The notes: generated by a model from the sequence alone, not told the origin. A DNA stretch of 64,000 bases from Leucobacter tenebrionis (GCF_019884725.1 NZ_CP082322.1:2356001-2420000); one strand, 5' to 3'; positions 34,353 to 43,644 are shown, counted from the stretch's first letter. Numbers and translations: made by a program.

Positions 34353-35924
34353 ATGCCCTCGACCCATCTGAGCCTCGACGTCCTCCCGATCATCGGCATG
34401 ACGTACACGCCTGCTCCGTTCTTCGGGCCCGCGGTGATGCTCGCGATGCTCGTCGGGCTGTTCTTCGCCATCGCCTTCTACATCTGGTACCTGTGGTCGC
34501 TCTCGGTGCTGTTCCCGCGCATCGGACTGCCCTCGACGCACGGTTGGATCCCGGTGTGGAACCAGTGGCAGCTCGTGCAGCGCGGCGGTCTGCCCGGCTG
34601 GCTCGTGCTGTTCGGTCTCATCCCGGGCCTCTCGCTGGTGGCCTACATCGTGTCGGTGATCGCGATCCACCGGCTCAACGCCGAGCACGGCAAGGGCGGC
34701 GGGTACACCGTGCTGGGGGCCTTGCTGCCGCCCGTGTGGGCGATGGTGCTGACCAGCGCGATCGACGCCGAGCGCCCAGGCGCGGGATACGACCCCGCCG
34801 CGTACCCCGCCCAGGGCGGGTACGCCGCACCGGGCGAGTACGCGGCGCCCGCCCCGATGTACGCGCCCCCGCAGCCTGTCGCGCCGCAGCCGGGATACCA
34901 GCCTGGGGCGGAGCAGGCCGGGCCGCAGGCGATACCGGAGGCCGGTTCTCAGGCGTTCCCGGAGCCGGTGCAGCCTTGGCAGCAGCCCGGTGAGCCGCAG
35001 CGGTTCGCGCCGGCGCCCGATGTCCCGCAGGCGGGCGCGCCGAGCGTCGGTGAGCCGCAGCCCCCGCAGCCCGGCGACGAGTGGGGGTTCAGCCGCACCA
35101 CCGCCGGCCACTACGAGCGTCTCGCCCAGGAGGACTTCCAGCGGCGCCAGCCGCCGCTGCTCGGCGCCGAGGAGCCGGCGAGGCCGTTCGCCTGGCCGAG
35201 CATCGAGGAGTCGAACCCGCGGCCGGTGCCCGCGGCTCCGCCGGCGGCCGATACGCCGCCCGCGTCGTCCGCTCCGCCCGCGCCCGCCGCTCCGCAGCAG
35301 GCACCGCCCGTGGTGCTGCCGCCGGTTGTCGCTCCCGAACCGCCGGCCGCCGGGCAGGAGTTCGACTCGCAGGAGTCCTTCTCGACCGTGCGCCCCTCCA
35401 TCTTCGACTCGAACCCCGAGCAGAGCACCGATCCCGCGCCTCGGGCGGCCGCCGCGCACCGGGCCGAGGAGGAGCCCGCAGAGGATGCGCTCGGCGAGAC
35501 GGTGGACGCGCCCGCAGCCTCGGCCGGAACGGTATTCACCGAGTCGGCGACCGACGCCGCGAACGAAGAAGACCTCGACCGCACGGTCGTGGTGCCCCGC
35601 CGGTCGCGCTGGGGTCTCGAACTCCCCGACGGCGAGGTGCTCGAACTCCGCGGCGACGACATCGTGGTGGGGCGTAAACCCCAGCCCAGGAACGGCAGCG
35701 CGGTGCTGCAGATCGTCGACCCCACGCGCACGCTCTCGAAGTCGCACGCCCGACTGCGCCGCGTCGACGAGACCTGGACCATCGAGGATCTCGATTCGAC
35801 CAACGGCGTCGCCCTCGTCGACGAACACGGCGATCAGATCCCGCTCGAGGTGAACCGCGAGGCTCCCGTGACCGAGCGTCTGGTGATCGGCACGCTCGAG
35901 GTCACGCTGCGCCGCCTCGGCTGA
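34353..35924 (+). CDS. DUF5684-type membrane protein with C-terminal FHA domain
   Basis: 523 residues from ATG 34353 behind AGCAGGAG. The N-terminal 130 residues contain three or four membrane segments with HGWIPVWNQWQLVQRGG, the pattern of DUF5684. A 270-residue Pro/Ala/Gln-rich linker follows. Residues about 412-523 are an FHA phosphothreonine-binding domain with GRK, SKSHARL and DLDSTNG. The motif DRTVVVPRR (Thr411) sits directly before it, as in actinobacterial FHA switch proteins. The 138-base gap before it may hold its own promoter. It closes the kinase/phosphatase cluster. Confidence 0.88.
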   Translation: MPSTHLSLDVLPIIGMTYTPAPFFGPAVMLAMLVGLFFAIAFYIWYLWSLSVLFPRIGLPSTHGWIPVWNQWQLVQRGGLPGWLVLFGLIPGLSLVAYIVSVIAIHRLNAEHGKGGGYTVLGALLPPVWAMVLTSAIDAERPGAGYDPAAYPAQGGYAAPGEYAAPAPMYAPPQPVAPQPGYQPGAEQAGPQAIPEAGSQAFPEPVQPWQQPGEPQRFAPAPDVPQAGAPSVGEPQPPQPGDEWGFSRTTAGHYERLAQEDFQRRQPPLLGAEEPARPFAWPSIEESNPRPVPAAPPAADTPPASSAPPAPAAPQQAPPVVLPPVVAPEPPAAGQEFDSQESFSTVRPSIFDSNPEQSTDPAPRAAAAHRAEEEPAEDALGETVDAPAASAGTVFTESATDAANEEDLDRTVVVPRRSRWGLELPDGEVLELRGDDIVVGRKPQPRNGSAVLQIVDPTRTLSKSHARLRRVDETWTIEDLDSTNGVALVDEHGDQIPLEVNREAPVTERLVIGTLEVTLRRLG

Positions 35925-35963
35925 TCCGCGAGGCACCTCTTGCGCCGCCCCGTTCCTCCGCCG

Positions 35964-36004
35964 CACCGCGTACGGTTGGCGGAGCCCGCCGACCGTACGC
36001 GGTG
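35964..36004. terminator. Bidirectional terminator between the FHA gene and putP
   Basis: CACCGCGTACGGTTGGCGG (35964-35982) pairs with 35986-36004 with one mismatch and a 3-base loop, midway between two convergent genes. Confidence 0.7.
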
Positions 36005-36021
36005 CCCGCTGACCGCCGGCG

Positions 36022-37509
36022 CTACCGGCCGACGACGACCATCGCGCCGGTGTGGGTGAACTCCTGCTCGATCTCCTCGTTCCGCTTGTACGTGGCGAGG
36101 CTGACGACGACGGCCACCAGCATGCCGACGATGAAGCTCGGGAGCAGCTCGTAGAGGCCCGTGCCGAGAGCCTTCCAGATGAAGACGGTCGCCGCGCCGG
36201 ACACCATGCCGGCGAGGGCGCCCCAGTTGGTGAGCTTGCGCCAGTAGAGGCTCAGCAGCACGATCGGGCCGAACGCGGCTCCGAAGCCCGCCCAGGCGAA
36301 GCTGACGAGGCCCAGCACGGTGTCGTTCGGCACGAGGGCGAGGATCGCGGCGACGATGGCGACCGCGAGCACGCAGAGGCGCCCGAGCAGGACGAGCGAC
36401 TTCTGCGAGGGAGGCGTCTTCCGCACCACCTTGTAGAGATCCTCGACGAGCGCGGAGGAGCAGACGATGAGCTGGCTCGAGAACGTGCTCATGATCGCCG
36501 CGAGCACGGCCGCGAGCACGAGGCCGGCGACCAGGGGGTGCAGCAGCGTCTGGGACATCATGAGCAGCACGGTCTCGGGGTCGCTCAGGTCGATGTCGTT
36601 CTTCGCGACGTAGGCGACGCCGATGAGGCCGGCGAGCACGGCTCCGGCGAGCGAGACGATCTGCCAGGTGATGCCGATGCGGCGACCCGACTTGGCGTCG
36701 GAGGGCGAGCGCAGCGCCATGAAGCGCACGATGATGTGGGGCTGGCCGAAGTAGCCGAGGCCCCACGCGAGACCCGAGACGATGCTGAGGATGGTGACGC
36801 TCGTGAGCCCGTCACCTCCGAAGAGGTTGAAGTGGTCGGGGTGCAGCGACGAGATGAGTGCGGTGGCCTCGCCGACGCCTCCCACGGCGACGACGGCGAA
36901 GACGGGCACGATGACCACGGCGATGACCAGCATCAGGCCCTGCACCACGTCGGTGAACGAGGCGCCGAGGAATCCGCCGAACAGGGTGTACGCGAGCGTG
37001 ACGACGGAGACGAGCCCCATGCCGAGCAGATAGCTCGAACCGAACGAGCTCTCGAAGAACTTGCCGCCGGCCACCATGCCCGACGAGATGTAGAGGGTGA
37101 AGAACACCAGGATGATGACGCTCGAGGCCACGCGGAGAATGCGGGTCTTGTCGCGCAACCGGTTCTCGAAGAAGCTCGGGATCGTGATCGAGTTGTTCGA
37201 GACCTGGGTGTAGGCGCGCAGCCTCGGCGCGACTAGCCGCCAGTTCAGGTAGGCGCCGATGGTGAGCCCGATGGCGATCCATCCCTCGATGAGGCCCGCC
37301 GCATAGATCGCGCCGGGCAGACCCATGATGAGCCAACCCGACATGTCGGAGGCGCCCGCGCTCAGCGCCGCGACCCATGCCGGGAGGTTGCGGCCGCCGA
37401 GCATGTAGTCCTCATGATCGGTGGTCTTGCGCGCAGCGAAGACTCCGATCGCGATCATCGCGGCGAAGTATATGCCGAGAGCGATGTAGAGATAGATCTG
37501 GTCGGACAT
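36022..37509 (-). CDS. putP: Sodium/proline symporter
   Basis: 495 residues with about thirteen membrane segments. SSS-family and PutP features include YMLGGRNLPAWVAALSAGASDMSGWLIMG in segment 2 and GYFGQPHIIVRFMA, which belongs to the sodium-proline subfamily. It imports proline with Na+. It lies 45 bases downstream of putA on the same strand, so uptake and breakdown are likely co-regulated. Confidence 0.95.
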   Translation of the reverse strand: MSDQIYLYIALGIYFAAMIAIGVFAARKTTDHEDYMLGGRNLPAWVAALSAGASDMSGWLIMGLPGAIYAAGLIEGWIAIGLTIGAYLNWRLVAPRLRAYTQVSNNSITIPSFFENRLRDKTRILRVASSVIILVFFTLYISSGMVAGGKFFESSFGSSYLLGMGLVSVVTLAYTLFGGFLGASFTDVVQGLMLVIAVVIVPVFAVVAVGGVGEATALISSLHPDHFNLFGGDGLTSVTILSIVSGLAWGLGYFGQPHIIVRFMALRSPSDAKSGRRIGITWQIVSLAGAVLAGLIGVAYVAKNDIDLSDPETVLLMMSQTLLHPLVAGLVLAAVLAAIMSTFSSQLIVCSSALVEDLYKVVRKTPPSQKSLVLLGRLCVLAVAIVAAILALVPNDTVLGLVSFAWAGFGAAFGPIVLLSLYWRKLTNWGALAGMVSGAATVFIWKALGTGLYELLPSFIVGMLVAVVVSLATYKRNEEIEQEFTHTGAMVVVGR

Positions 37510-37554
37510 CGTCGTCCCTTTCTCGAGTGTGGTTGGGGGAGGTGCCGAGGGGGA

Positions 37555-40500
37555 TCAGACGATGCCCTCCGACAGCCTGTTCGGCGTGCCGAAGCGGTGC
37601 GCCGTGATGGACACGGCCTGCTCGTGCAGGTAGGGCAGCATCTCGACGCGACCGGCTGAGACGACCCTACCGCCGTAGACGGCGATGTCGGGTTTACCCG
37701 CCGCGGCACGATACACCTCGGCGGTCTCGCTCTCGCGGGAGTCGCCGGCGACGATCCGGATCCGTGCGCCGGCGTGCGGCCCGTCCTGGGCGGCGAGGTC
37801 GCGCACGCGATCCCGCCACGCCTCCTGGTCCTCGAAGCGGACTTCGACGCGAGAGGCGACGAGCGCCGCGATCACGGGCTGCGGCAGCGCGACCGGGGTG
37901 CTCACGAGGAGGGCGGATCCGGCCGCGACTCCCGCAGCGATCGCGCGCACCGTGCGGTGCAGCGGCGCGTCGGCCGCGACGCGGATCGCCACCGGCACGG
38001 GCCGGTAGCGCAGCAGGTTGCGCTCGACACCCAGCCGGGAGGCGTCGCGCGCGATCCCGAACTCCTCGTCCCACGCGGCCGCGTCGGAGCCGAGCGCGGC
38101 GCGCAGCCACTCCAGATCCTCGCCCGCGACGCCCGCCTGCTGCGCCGCCGTCAGCAGCGGTGCGACCGCGGCGCGCGGGGCCCTCAGCTCGCCCGCGACG
38201 GGGGCGTCGATCCAATCGCCCAGGCCGTGCAGATAGTTCGGCCCGCCGGCCTTCGTGCCGGCGCCGATGGCCGACTTCTTCCAGCCGCCGAACGACTGCC
38301 GGCGCACGATCGCGCCCGTGATGCCGCGGTTGACGTAGAGGTTGCCCGCCTCGATGCGGTCGAGCCACAGCGCGAGCTCGTCGCGGTCGAGCGAGTGCAG
38401 GCCGCTCGTGAGGCCGTAGTCGATCTCGTTCACCATGTCGATCGCCTCGTCGAGGGTCTTCGCCGTCATGATGCCGAGGATCGGGCCGAAGTACTCGGTG
38501 AGGTGGTACTCGGATCCGCGCTGCACGCCGTCGCGCACGCCCGGGCTCCACAGCTTGTTGCCGCCCTGCTTGTCGAGGGCCAGCGAGCTGTCGCTCTCGA
38601 GCGGTTCGGGCTTCACGAGCCAGCGCTCGCCCGGGCCGAGGGTGGTGAGCCCGCGCAGCAGCTTGCCTTCGGGCGCCGTGATGATCGTGCCCATCTGCGT
38701 CTCGAGGCGGTCGGGGGTGCCGACCTTGAGCGAGCGCACCGCGTCGAGCAGCTGGCCGCGGAACCGCTTCGACGTCGCGACGGAGCCGACGAGGATCACG
38801 AGCGATGCGGCCGAGCACTTCTGGCCGGCGTGGCCGAAGGCCGACTGCGCCACGTCCCGCGCGGCGAGGTCGAGGTCGGCGGTGGGGGTGACGATGATCG
38901 CGTTCTTGCCGCTCGTCTCGGCGAGGATGGGCAGGTCGCGGCGCAACTCGCGGAAGCTGACGGCGGTCTCGTAGGCACCGGTGAGGATCAGCCGGTCGAT
39001 CCGCGGATCGGCGACGAGCTTCGAGCCGAGCCCGCGATCCGCGAACTGCACGAACTGCAGCACCTCGCGGGGCACCCCGGCCTCCCACAGCGCCTCGACC
39101 ATCACCGCGCCCGAGCGGGCCGAGTTCGAGGCCGGCTTGATGATGACGGAGGATCCGGCGGCGAGCGCCGACAGCACGCCGCCCGCGGGGATCGCGACGG
39201 GGAAGTTCCACGGCGGGATCACGGCGATGAGCTTCTGCGGCCGGTAGCTCGCGCCGTCGACCTGCTCGAGCTGCTGGCCGAGCATCGCGTAGTAGTTCGC
39301 GAAGTCGATGGCCTCGCTGACCTCGGGGTCGCCCTGGTCGAGGGTCTTGCCGCACTCCGAGCCCATGACCTCGAGCAGTTCCGCCCGGCGAGCTTCGAGG
39401 CGCTCGCCGGCGCGGTAGAGGATGCGGGCCCGCTCGTCGGCCCCCAGCGCCTGCCAGGCGTCGGCGGCCGAGACGCCGCGGGAGATCACCGCGTCGAGCG
39501 TCGCCTCGTCGCCGATCCGCGACTCCTCGACCAGCGCGAGGCCCAGCCGGGAGCCGACCATGCGATCGGCGATGCCGCGTCCCCAGGCCCGGTTGCCCGG
39601 CAGATCGGGATCGGTGTCGGGCGTGTTCTCGAACTCGCCGCGTCGGCCGGCCTCGACGCGCGCTTCGATCCGCGCCTCCGCGCCCGCCTCGTCGTAGCGG
39701 CGGCGATCCTGCACTCGATTCGGGGTGGGCACCGCGTAGCTCTGCACGGAGCCGTCGCCCGTGATCCGTTCGAGGTCGTCGAGCGACGCGAGAAAGCGCT
39801 GCTTCTCCCGCTCGAACAGTGACGGGTCGTCGTTCAGCTCGAACACCGCCGACATGAAGTTCTCGTGGCTCGCTCCCTCCTCGAGACGGCGGATGAGGTA
39901 GGCGATCGCGACGTCGAACTCCTGCGGGTGCACGACCGGCGTGTAGAGCAGCAGCGAGCCGACCTCGCGCTTCACCGCCTCGGCCTGCCCGGTCGCCATG
40001 CCGAGCAGCATCTCGAACTCGACGCCGGCCTGCGCGCCCCGCGCCTTCGCGAGCAACCACGCGAGTGCGACGTCGAAGAGGTTGTGGCCGGCCACGCCGA
40101 TCCGCACGTTCTGCACACGCTCGGGGGTGAGCGCGTAGTCGAGCACCGCCTTGTAGCTCGTGTCGCTCTGCTGCTTGCTGCCCCAGGTCGCCGCGGGCCA
40201 GCCGTGGATAGCGGCGTCGACGTGCTCCATCGGCAGGTTCGCGCCCTTCACGATGCGCACCTTGATCGGGGCGCCGCCGGATGCGACTCGGGCGGCGGCC
40301 CAGTGCTGCAGATCCATCATCGCGCTCAGCGCATCGGGCAGGTACGCCTGCAGCACGATGCCGGCCTCGAGCTCTGCGAACTGGGGTCGCTCGAGGATGC
40401 GCTTGAAGACCGCGATGGTGAGGTCGAGGTCCTTGTACTCCTCCATGTCGAGGTTGATGAACTTCTTCGGGCTCGCGGCGTTCGCCCGCTCGAACAGCGG

Positions 40501-41136
40501 CACCAGCTGCTGTTCGATGTGCGCGACGGCCTCGTCGAAGGCCCAGTGGTTGTGGGGCGCGACCGTCGACGACACCTTGATCGAGACGTAGTCGACGTCG
40601 TCCCTCGCGAGCAGCCGGTGGGTGCCGGCGAGGCGGCGCTCGGCCTCGTGCTCGCCCAGGATCGCCTCGCCGAGCAGGTTGATGTTGAGCCGCACCCCGT
40701 CGCGCTTGATCTTCGCGATCGCGGGGCCGAGCTTCGCGTCGCTCGCGTCGATGATGAGGTGGCTCACCATCTGCCGCAGCACCCTGCGCGCGATCGGCAC
40801 GACGACACCGGGCAGCGGCTTCGCGAAGGCCCCGCCGAGGCCGATGGCGCCGCGCATGGGAGGCGGCAGGAACTTCGGGGTGAGCGGTGTGAGCTCGTTC
40901 AGCTTCTTGGCCGCGGCGCCGAGGTCCTCGGGGCGCACGACGCCGTCGACGAAGCCCACCGTGAAGTCGAGGCCGTTCGGGTCGCGCAGCACTCCGGCGA
41001 GGCGGGCGGCCGACGCGTCGACGGGGAACTCCGAGGCCTCGCGGAGCCAGCGCTGCACGAGCGCGACGGCGTCGTCGGCGAGATCCTGGGGGCGGGCGGC
41101 GGTGCCTGCGGCGTTGTCTGCTGGGCGGGTGCTCAC
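37555..41136 (-). CDS. putA: Bifunctional proline dehydrogenase / glutamate-semialdehyde dehydrogenase
   Basis: 1193 residues from GTG 41136 behind GAAAGG; an upstream extension lacks a binding site. The FAD proline dehydrogenase barrel (about residues 100-440) includes VDYVSIKVSS and QAYLPDA; the aldehyde dehydrogenase domain (about 520-1000) has ETSGKNAIIV and the nucleophile in GHAGQKCSAASLV. A further C-terminal domain of about 190 residues is present, as in longer PutA types. There is no N-terminal ribbon-helix-helix DNA-binding domain, so it cannot self-repress; the adjacent LysR is the likely regulator. It oxidises proline to glutamate at the membrane. Confidence 0.96.
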   Translation of the reverse strand: MSTRPADNAAGTAARPQDLADDAVALVQRWLREASEFPVDASAARLAGVLRDPNGLDFTVGFVDGVVRPEDLGAAAKKLNELTPLTPKFLPPPMRGAIGLGGAFAKPLPGVVVPIARRVLRQMVSHLIIDASDAKLGPAIAKIKRDGVRLNINLLGEAILGEHEAERRLAGTHRLLARDDVDYVSIKVSSTVAPHNHWAFDEAVAHIEQQLVPLFERANAASPKKFINLDMEEYKDLDLTIAVFKRILERPQFAELEAGIVLQAYLPDALSAMMDLQHWAAARVASGGAPIKVRIVKGANLPMEHVDAAIHGWPAATWGSKQQSDTSYKAVLDYALTPERVQNVRIGVAGHNLFDVALAWLLAKARGAQAGVEFEMLLGMATGQAEAVKREVGSLLLYTPVVHPQEFDVAIAYLIRRLEEGASHENFMSAVFELNDDPSLFEREKQRFLASLDDLERITGDGSVQSYAVPTPNRVQDRRRYDEAGAEARIEARVEAGRRGEFENTPDTDPDLPGNRAWGRGIADRMVGSRLGLALVEESRIGDEATLDAVISRGVSAADAWQALGADERARILYRAGERLEARRAELLEVMGSECGKTLDQGDPEVSEAIDFANYYAMLGQQLEQVDGASYRPQKLIAVIPPWNFPVAIPAGGVLSALAAGSSVIIKPASNSARSGAVMVEALWEAGVPREVLQFVQFADRGLGSKLVADPRIDRLILTGAYETAVSFRELRRDLPILAETSGKNAIIVTPTADLDLAARDVAQSAFGHAGQKCSAASLVILVGSVATSKRFRGQLLDAVRSLKVGTPDRLETQMGTIITAPEGKLLRGLTTLGPGERWLVKPEPLESDSSLALDKQGGNKLWSPGVRDGVQRGSEYHLTEYFGPILGIMTAKTLDEAIDMVNEIDYGLTSGLHSLDRDELALWLDRIEAGNLYVNRGITGAIVRRQSFGGWKKSAIGAGTKAGGPNYLHGLGDWIDAPVAGELRAPRAAVAPLLTAAQQAGVAGEDLEWLRAALGSDAAAWDEEFGIARDASRLGVERNLLRYRPVPVAIRVAADAPLHRTVRAIAAGVAAGSALLVSTPVALPQPVIAALVASRVEVRFEDQEAWRDRVRDLAAQDGPHAGARIRIVAGDSRESETAEVYRAAAGKPDIAVYGGRVVSAGRVEMLPYLHEQAVSITAHRFGTPNRLSEGIV

Positions 41137-41207
41137 TGCTGACCTTTCTCGGGGCGCGGTTCTTCGCGCGATGGGTTGTTCCGCCAGTGTGGATCCCGCC
41201 GAGCGTG

Positions 41208-41223
41208 AAGTAAAGCGATACTT
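41208..41223 (-). promoter_or_regulatory. Candidate LysR site upstream of putA
   Basis: AAGTA-N6-TACTT (41208-41223) is a dyad in an AT-rich stretch 72-87 bases upstream of the putA start and includes a T-N11-A pattern typical of LysR-type sites. The neighbouring lysR gene is divergent. Position-based inference. Confidence 0.45.
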
Positions 41224-41285
41224 TTTACCGAATATCATGAAGGTGAACTGATGAGTTGGATGAGTGGGTGGGGACTCGTCGGCCC

Positions 41286-41356
41286 CAGGGAGGAGATCCG
41301 CGCCTGAGCGGGAGTTCTCGCGGAATACACCCGCTCAGGCGCGGATCTCCTCCCTG
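41286..41356. repeat. Class II palindrome, copy 2 (71 bases)
   Basis: Arms 41286-41312 and 41330-41356 are perfect 27-bp reverse complements; the 17-base centre (with GCGGAATACAC) matches the centre of copy 1 at 6115-6185. Ends are CAGGGAGGAGATCC and GGATCTCCTCCCTG. Compared with copy 1, several stem positions differ on both sides so that pairing is kept. It lies between the divergent putA and lysR genes, so a terminator role is unlikely. Confidence 0.85.
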
Positions 41357-41370
41357 AAGGCCGGCGGTGA

Positions 41371-41460
41371 AACGCAGGATTCCGGTTCAGGACGCAGGAT
41401 CCCGGTTCAGGACGCAGGATTCCGGTTCAGGACGCAGGATTCCGGTTCAGGACGCAGGAT
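41371..41460. repeat. 20-bp tandem repeat upstream of lysR
   Basis: Four and a half consecutive units of ACGCAGGATTCCGGTTCAGG-type sequence with only T/C variation at one position. The array ends about 20 bases before the lysR ribosome-binding site. It is direct, unspaced and therefore not a CRISPR. The 20-base unit is not a multiple of three, so read-through translations shift phase at each unit. Confidence 0.9.
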
Positions 41461-41492
41461 CCAGGATCCCCGAACTACAGGAAGGAGCCCCC

Positions 41493-42407
41493 GTGCTCGA
41501 GATGAAGCGCCTCCGGCTGCTGTGGGAGCTGCACGCGCGGGGCACGGTCGCCGCGGTCGCCGAGGCCCTCAACTACAGCCCCTCTGCGGTCTCCCAGCAG
41601 CTCGCGATCCTCGAACGGGAGGCGGGCGTGCGACTGCTGCGGCGCACCGGCCGCACGCTCGAACTCACGCCGGCCGGCGAGGTGCTCGTCACCGAGACCG
41701 AGGAGCTGCTCGCGGGCCTCGAGCGCGCGGAAGCCGCGCTGCACCGGGTGCGCGAGGAGGTGATCGGATCGATCCGGGTCGCCGCCTTCCAGACCGCGAT
41801 GCTCTCGATCCTCCCCGGCGCGCTGCGCCGACTGCGCGAGCGCTACCCGGGCCTGCGGGTCGAGGTCGTGCAGTACGAGCCGGGGGCCGCGCTGCAGGAG
41901 ACCTGGATCCGCAGCTTCGACCTCGTCGTCGCCGAGCAGTACCCCGGCCACGCGGCCGAGCACTTCCGGGGGCTCGACAGGGAGCCCCTCACCAGTGACC
42001 CGATCCGCCTCGCCGTGCCGCCGAAAGGCGCGGGGGATCCCCGCTTCGACACCGCGGAGCGCATCGAGGATCTCGCCGAGCTCCCCTGGGTCATGGAACC
42101 GCAGGGGGCCGCGACCCGGCACTGGGCCGAGCAGGCCTGCCGATCCGCGGGATTCGAGCCCGACGTGCGCTACGAGACCGCCGACCTGCAGGCGCACATC
42201 GGATTCATCGAATCGGGCAACGCCGTCGCGCTGCTCCCCGGTCTGGTGCATGTCGGTGCGGCTCCGCGCATGCGGTTCATCGAGCTGCCCGACCGCCCGC
42301 ACCGCACGGTGTTCACCGCGGTGCGCGCGTCGCAGGGCAGGCACCCCGCGCTCGCCGCCGTGCGGGAGGCGCTCGCCGTCGAGGCGGCGGCCCTGCCGTT
42401 CGAGTGA
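41493..42407 (+). CDS. LysR-family transcriptional regulator
   Basis: 304 residues from GTG 41493, preceded by AGGAAGGAG; an upstream ATG at 41367 would translate the tandem repeats and is unlikely. The N-terminal helix-turn-helix (RLLWELHARGTVAAVAEALN, SPSAVSQQLAILERE) and the periplasmic-binding-like effector domain (IRVAAFQTAMLSILP onward) are typical of the group with ArgP/LysG-like or IciA-like actinobacterial regulators. It diverges from putA and may control it. A tandem repeat separates the two, which may affect its expression. Confidence 0.9.
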   Translation: MLEMKRLRLLWELHARGTVAAVAEALNYSPSAVSQQLAILEREAGVRLLRRTGRTLELTPAGEVLVTETEELLAGLERAEAALHRVREEVIGSIRVAAFQTAMLSILPGALRRLRERYPGLRVEVVQYEPGAALQETWIRSFDLVVAEQYPGHAAEHFRGLDREPLTSDPIRLAVPPKGAGDPRFDTAERIEDLAELPWVMEPQGAATRHWAEQACRSAGFEPDVRYETADLQAHIGFIESGNAVALLPGLVHVGAAPRMRFIELPDRPHRTVFTAVRASQGRHPALAAVREALAVEAAALPFE

Positions 42408-42517
42408 GGACGGCTCCGAGGCGACGTTGTGAAGCTCCTGGGACTGCCAGGCTATTCGGATCCGCGGGCGTAAGGTAGTGCTGTCGGATCCCGACGCCCA
42501 CCGAGGAAGGAAGCTGC

Positions 42518-43213
42518 ATGAAGATCGTCAGCTACAACCTGCGCAAGAACCGGGCCGTCACCGAGATCGGTGCCCTGGCGGAGGACCACGAGGTGGACGT
42601 GCTCTGCCTGCAGGAGGCTGAGGCGGTCGCGCTCCCCGCGCATCTCGGTCACATGTCGCTCGTCCACGCGACCGAGCGCAACAGGCTCGGCCTCGCGATG
42701 TATGTGCGCCAGGAGCGGTTCGTCGCCCGCTCGGCGCACACCTTCCAACTCAAGAAGTCGCTGCACGATCGTCTGCTCGCGCCCGCCCACGAGCGCCTGC
42801 TCGGGGCACGGCTGCACGACACCGAGACGAGTCGCGATTTTGTGGTCGCCTCGTTCCACGCCGCGCCGCTCACCGCGCTGAACTCGCTGCGCCGGCACCA
42901 GATCCACGCCGCGCTCGGCGAGCTGCGAGCGCTCGGCCCCGGCCTGCCGGCGCTCATGGTGGGCGACTACAACTATCCCGTGTTCAAGGGGCGCCTCGAC
43001 ACCGAGATGCGCGACCACGGCTACGAGCTGAGCCTGAGCGACAAGCGCACCTACACGCGCTACAAGATGTTCCGCGGGCACTTCGACTTCGCGACCTCGT
43101 CGGGCATCGACATCTCGAGCGTGCGCACGCTCAACCGGGGCCTCTCCGACCACCTCCCCATCATCGTGTCGGCGGCGCTGCGCGAGGACTCGCTGGTGCC
43201 CGTACCCGCGTAA
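42518..43213 (+). CDS. Endonuclease/exonuclease/phosphatase-family protein
   Basis: 231 residues from ATG 42518 behind GAGGAAGGA. EEP-fold motifs: KIVSYNLRKN at the N-terminus, VLCLQEAEA carrying the metal-binding glutamate, VGDYNYPVF in the middle and LSDHLPIIV with the catalytic histidine at the end. The protein is shorter than exonuclease III and has no signal peptide. Members hydrolyse phosphodiester or phosphomonoester bonds; the substrate here is unknown. It is a single-gene unit. Confidence 0.88.
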   Translation: MKIVSYNLRKNRAVTEIGALAEDHEVDVLCLQEAEAVALPAHLGHMSLVHATERNRLGLAMYVRQERFVARSAHTFQLKKSLHDRLLAPAHERLLGARLHDTETSRDFVVASFHAAPLTALNSLRRHQIHAALGELRALGPGLPALMVGDYNYPVFKGRLDTEMRDHGYELSLSDKRTYTRYKMFRGHFDFATSSGIDISSVRTLNRGLSDHLPIIVSAALREDSLVPVPA

Positions 43214-43359
43214 GGGCCGGGCGCGGCGTCGGGGCGGATCCATTGACTTCCCCCTCGGGCGCCGTTATGGTGGCGGCAAGCGGGCCTCCGCGACCGGTGA
43301 ATCGTTCGGCGGAGAGATCGATTACTCCTGCTCAGCACCTGGATTCCGAGGGGGACCTG

Positions 43360-43644
43360 TTGCCCAGTTACTCGTATCGATGCTCGGAGGGGTGCCGCTT
43401 CGACGCGCTCTATCCGATGGCCGAGGTTCCGCAGGAGACCGACTGCCGCGTGTGCGGCGCCCGGGCACGGCGCTCCGTGACGGCCCCGCACCTCTCCCGG
43501 ACCGGCAGCTCGGCGTTCCAGCTCATGGACCGGTCGGCGAGGAGCGCCTCCGAGCCCGAGGTGGTGAGCAGCCTGCCCTCCTCGGGTGCTCCCCGGCAGC
43601 GCACGACGAGCAACCCCCTGCACGCGAAGCTGCCGCGCCCCTGA
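43360..43644 (+). CDS. fmdB: FmdB-family zinc-ribbon protein
   Basis: 94 residues from TTG 43360 behind GAGGGGGA. The start PSYSYRCSEGC and the second knuckle CRVCGAR form the short CxxxC...CxxC zinc ribbon of the FmdB family. In Methylophilus the fmdB product regulates or accompanies formamidase, and here the gene directly precedes fmdA by 110 bases. Sequence past residue 50 is Ser/Arg-rich and of low complexity. Confidence 0.85.
   Translation: MPSYSYRCSEGCRFDALYPMAEVPQETDCRVCGARARRSVTAPHLSRTGSSAFQLMDRSARSASEPEVVSSLPSSGAPRQRTTSNPLHAKLPRP

Noticed and set aside
41371-41460. Possible CRISPR array
   Set aside because: The repeats are 20-bp units with no spacers between them and no cas genes in the window.
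41367-41492. Upstream ATG start for lysR that would translate the tandem repeats
   Set aside because: GTG 41493 has a strong ribosome-binding site and gives the usual LysR N-terminus.
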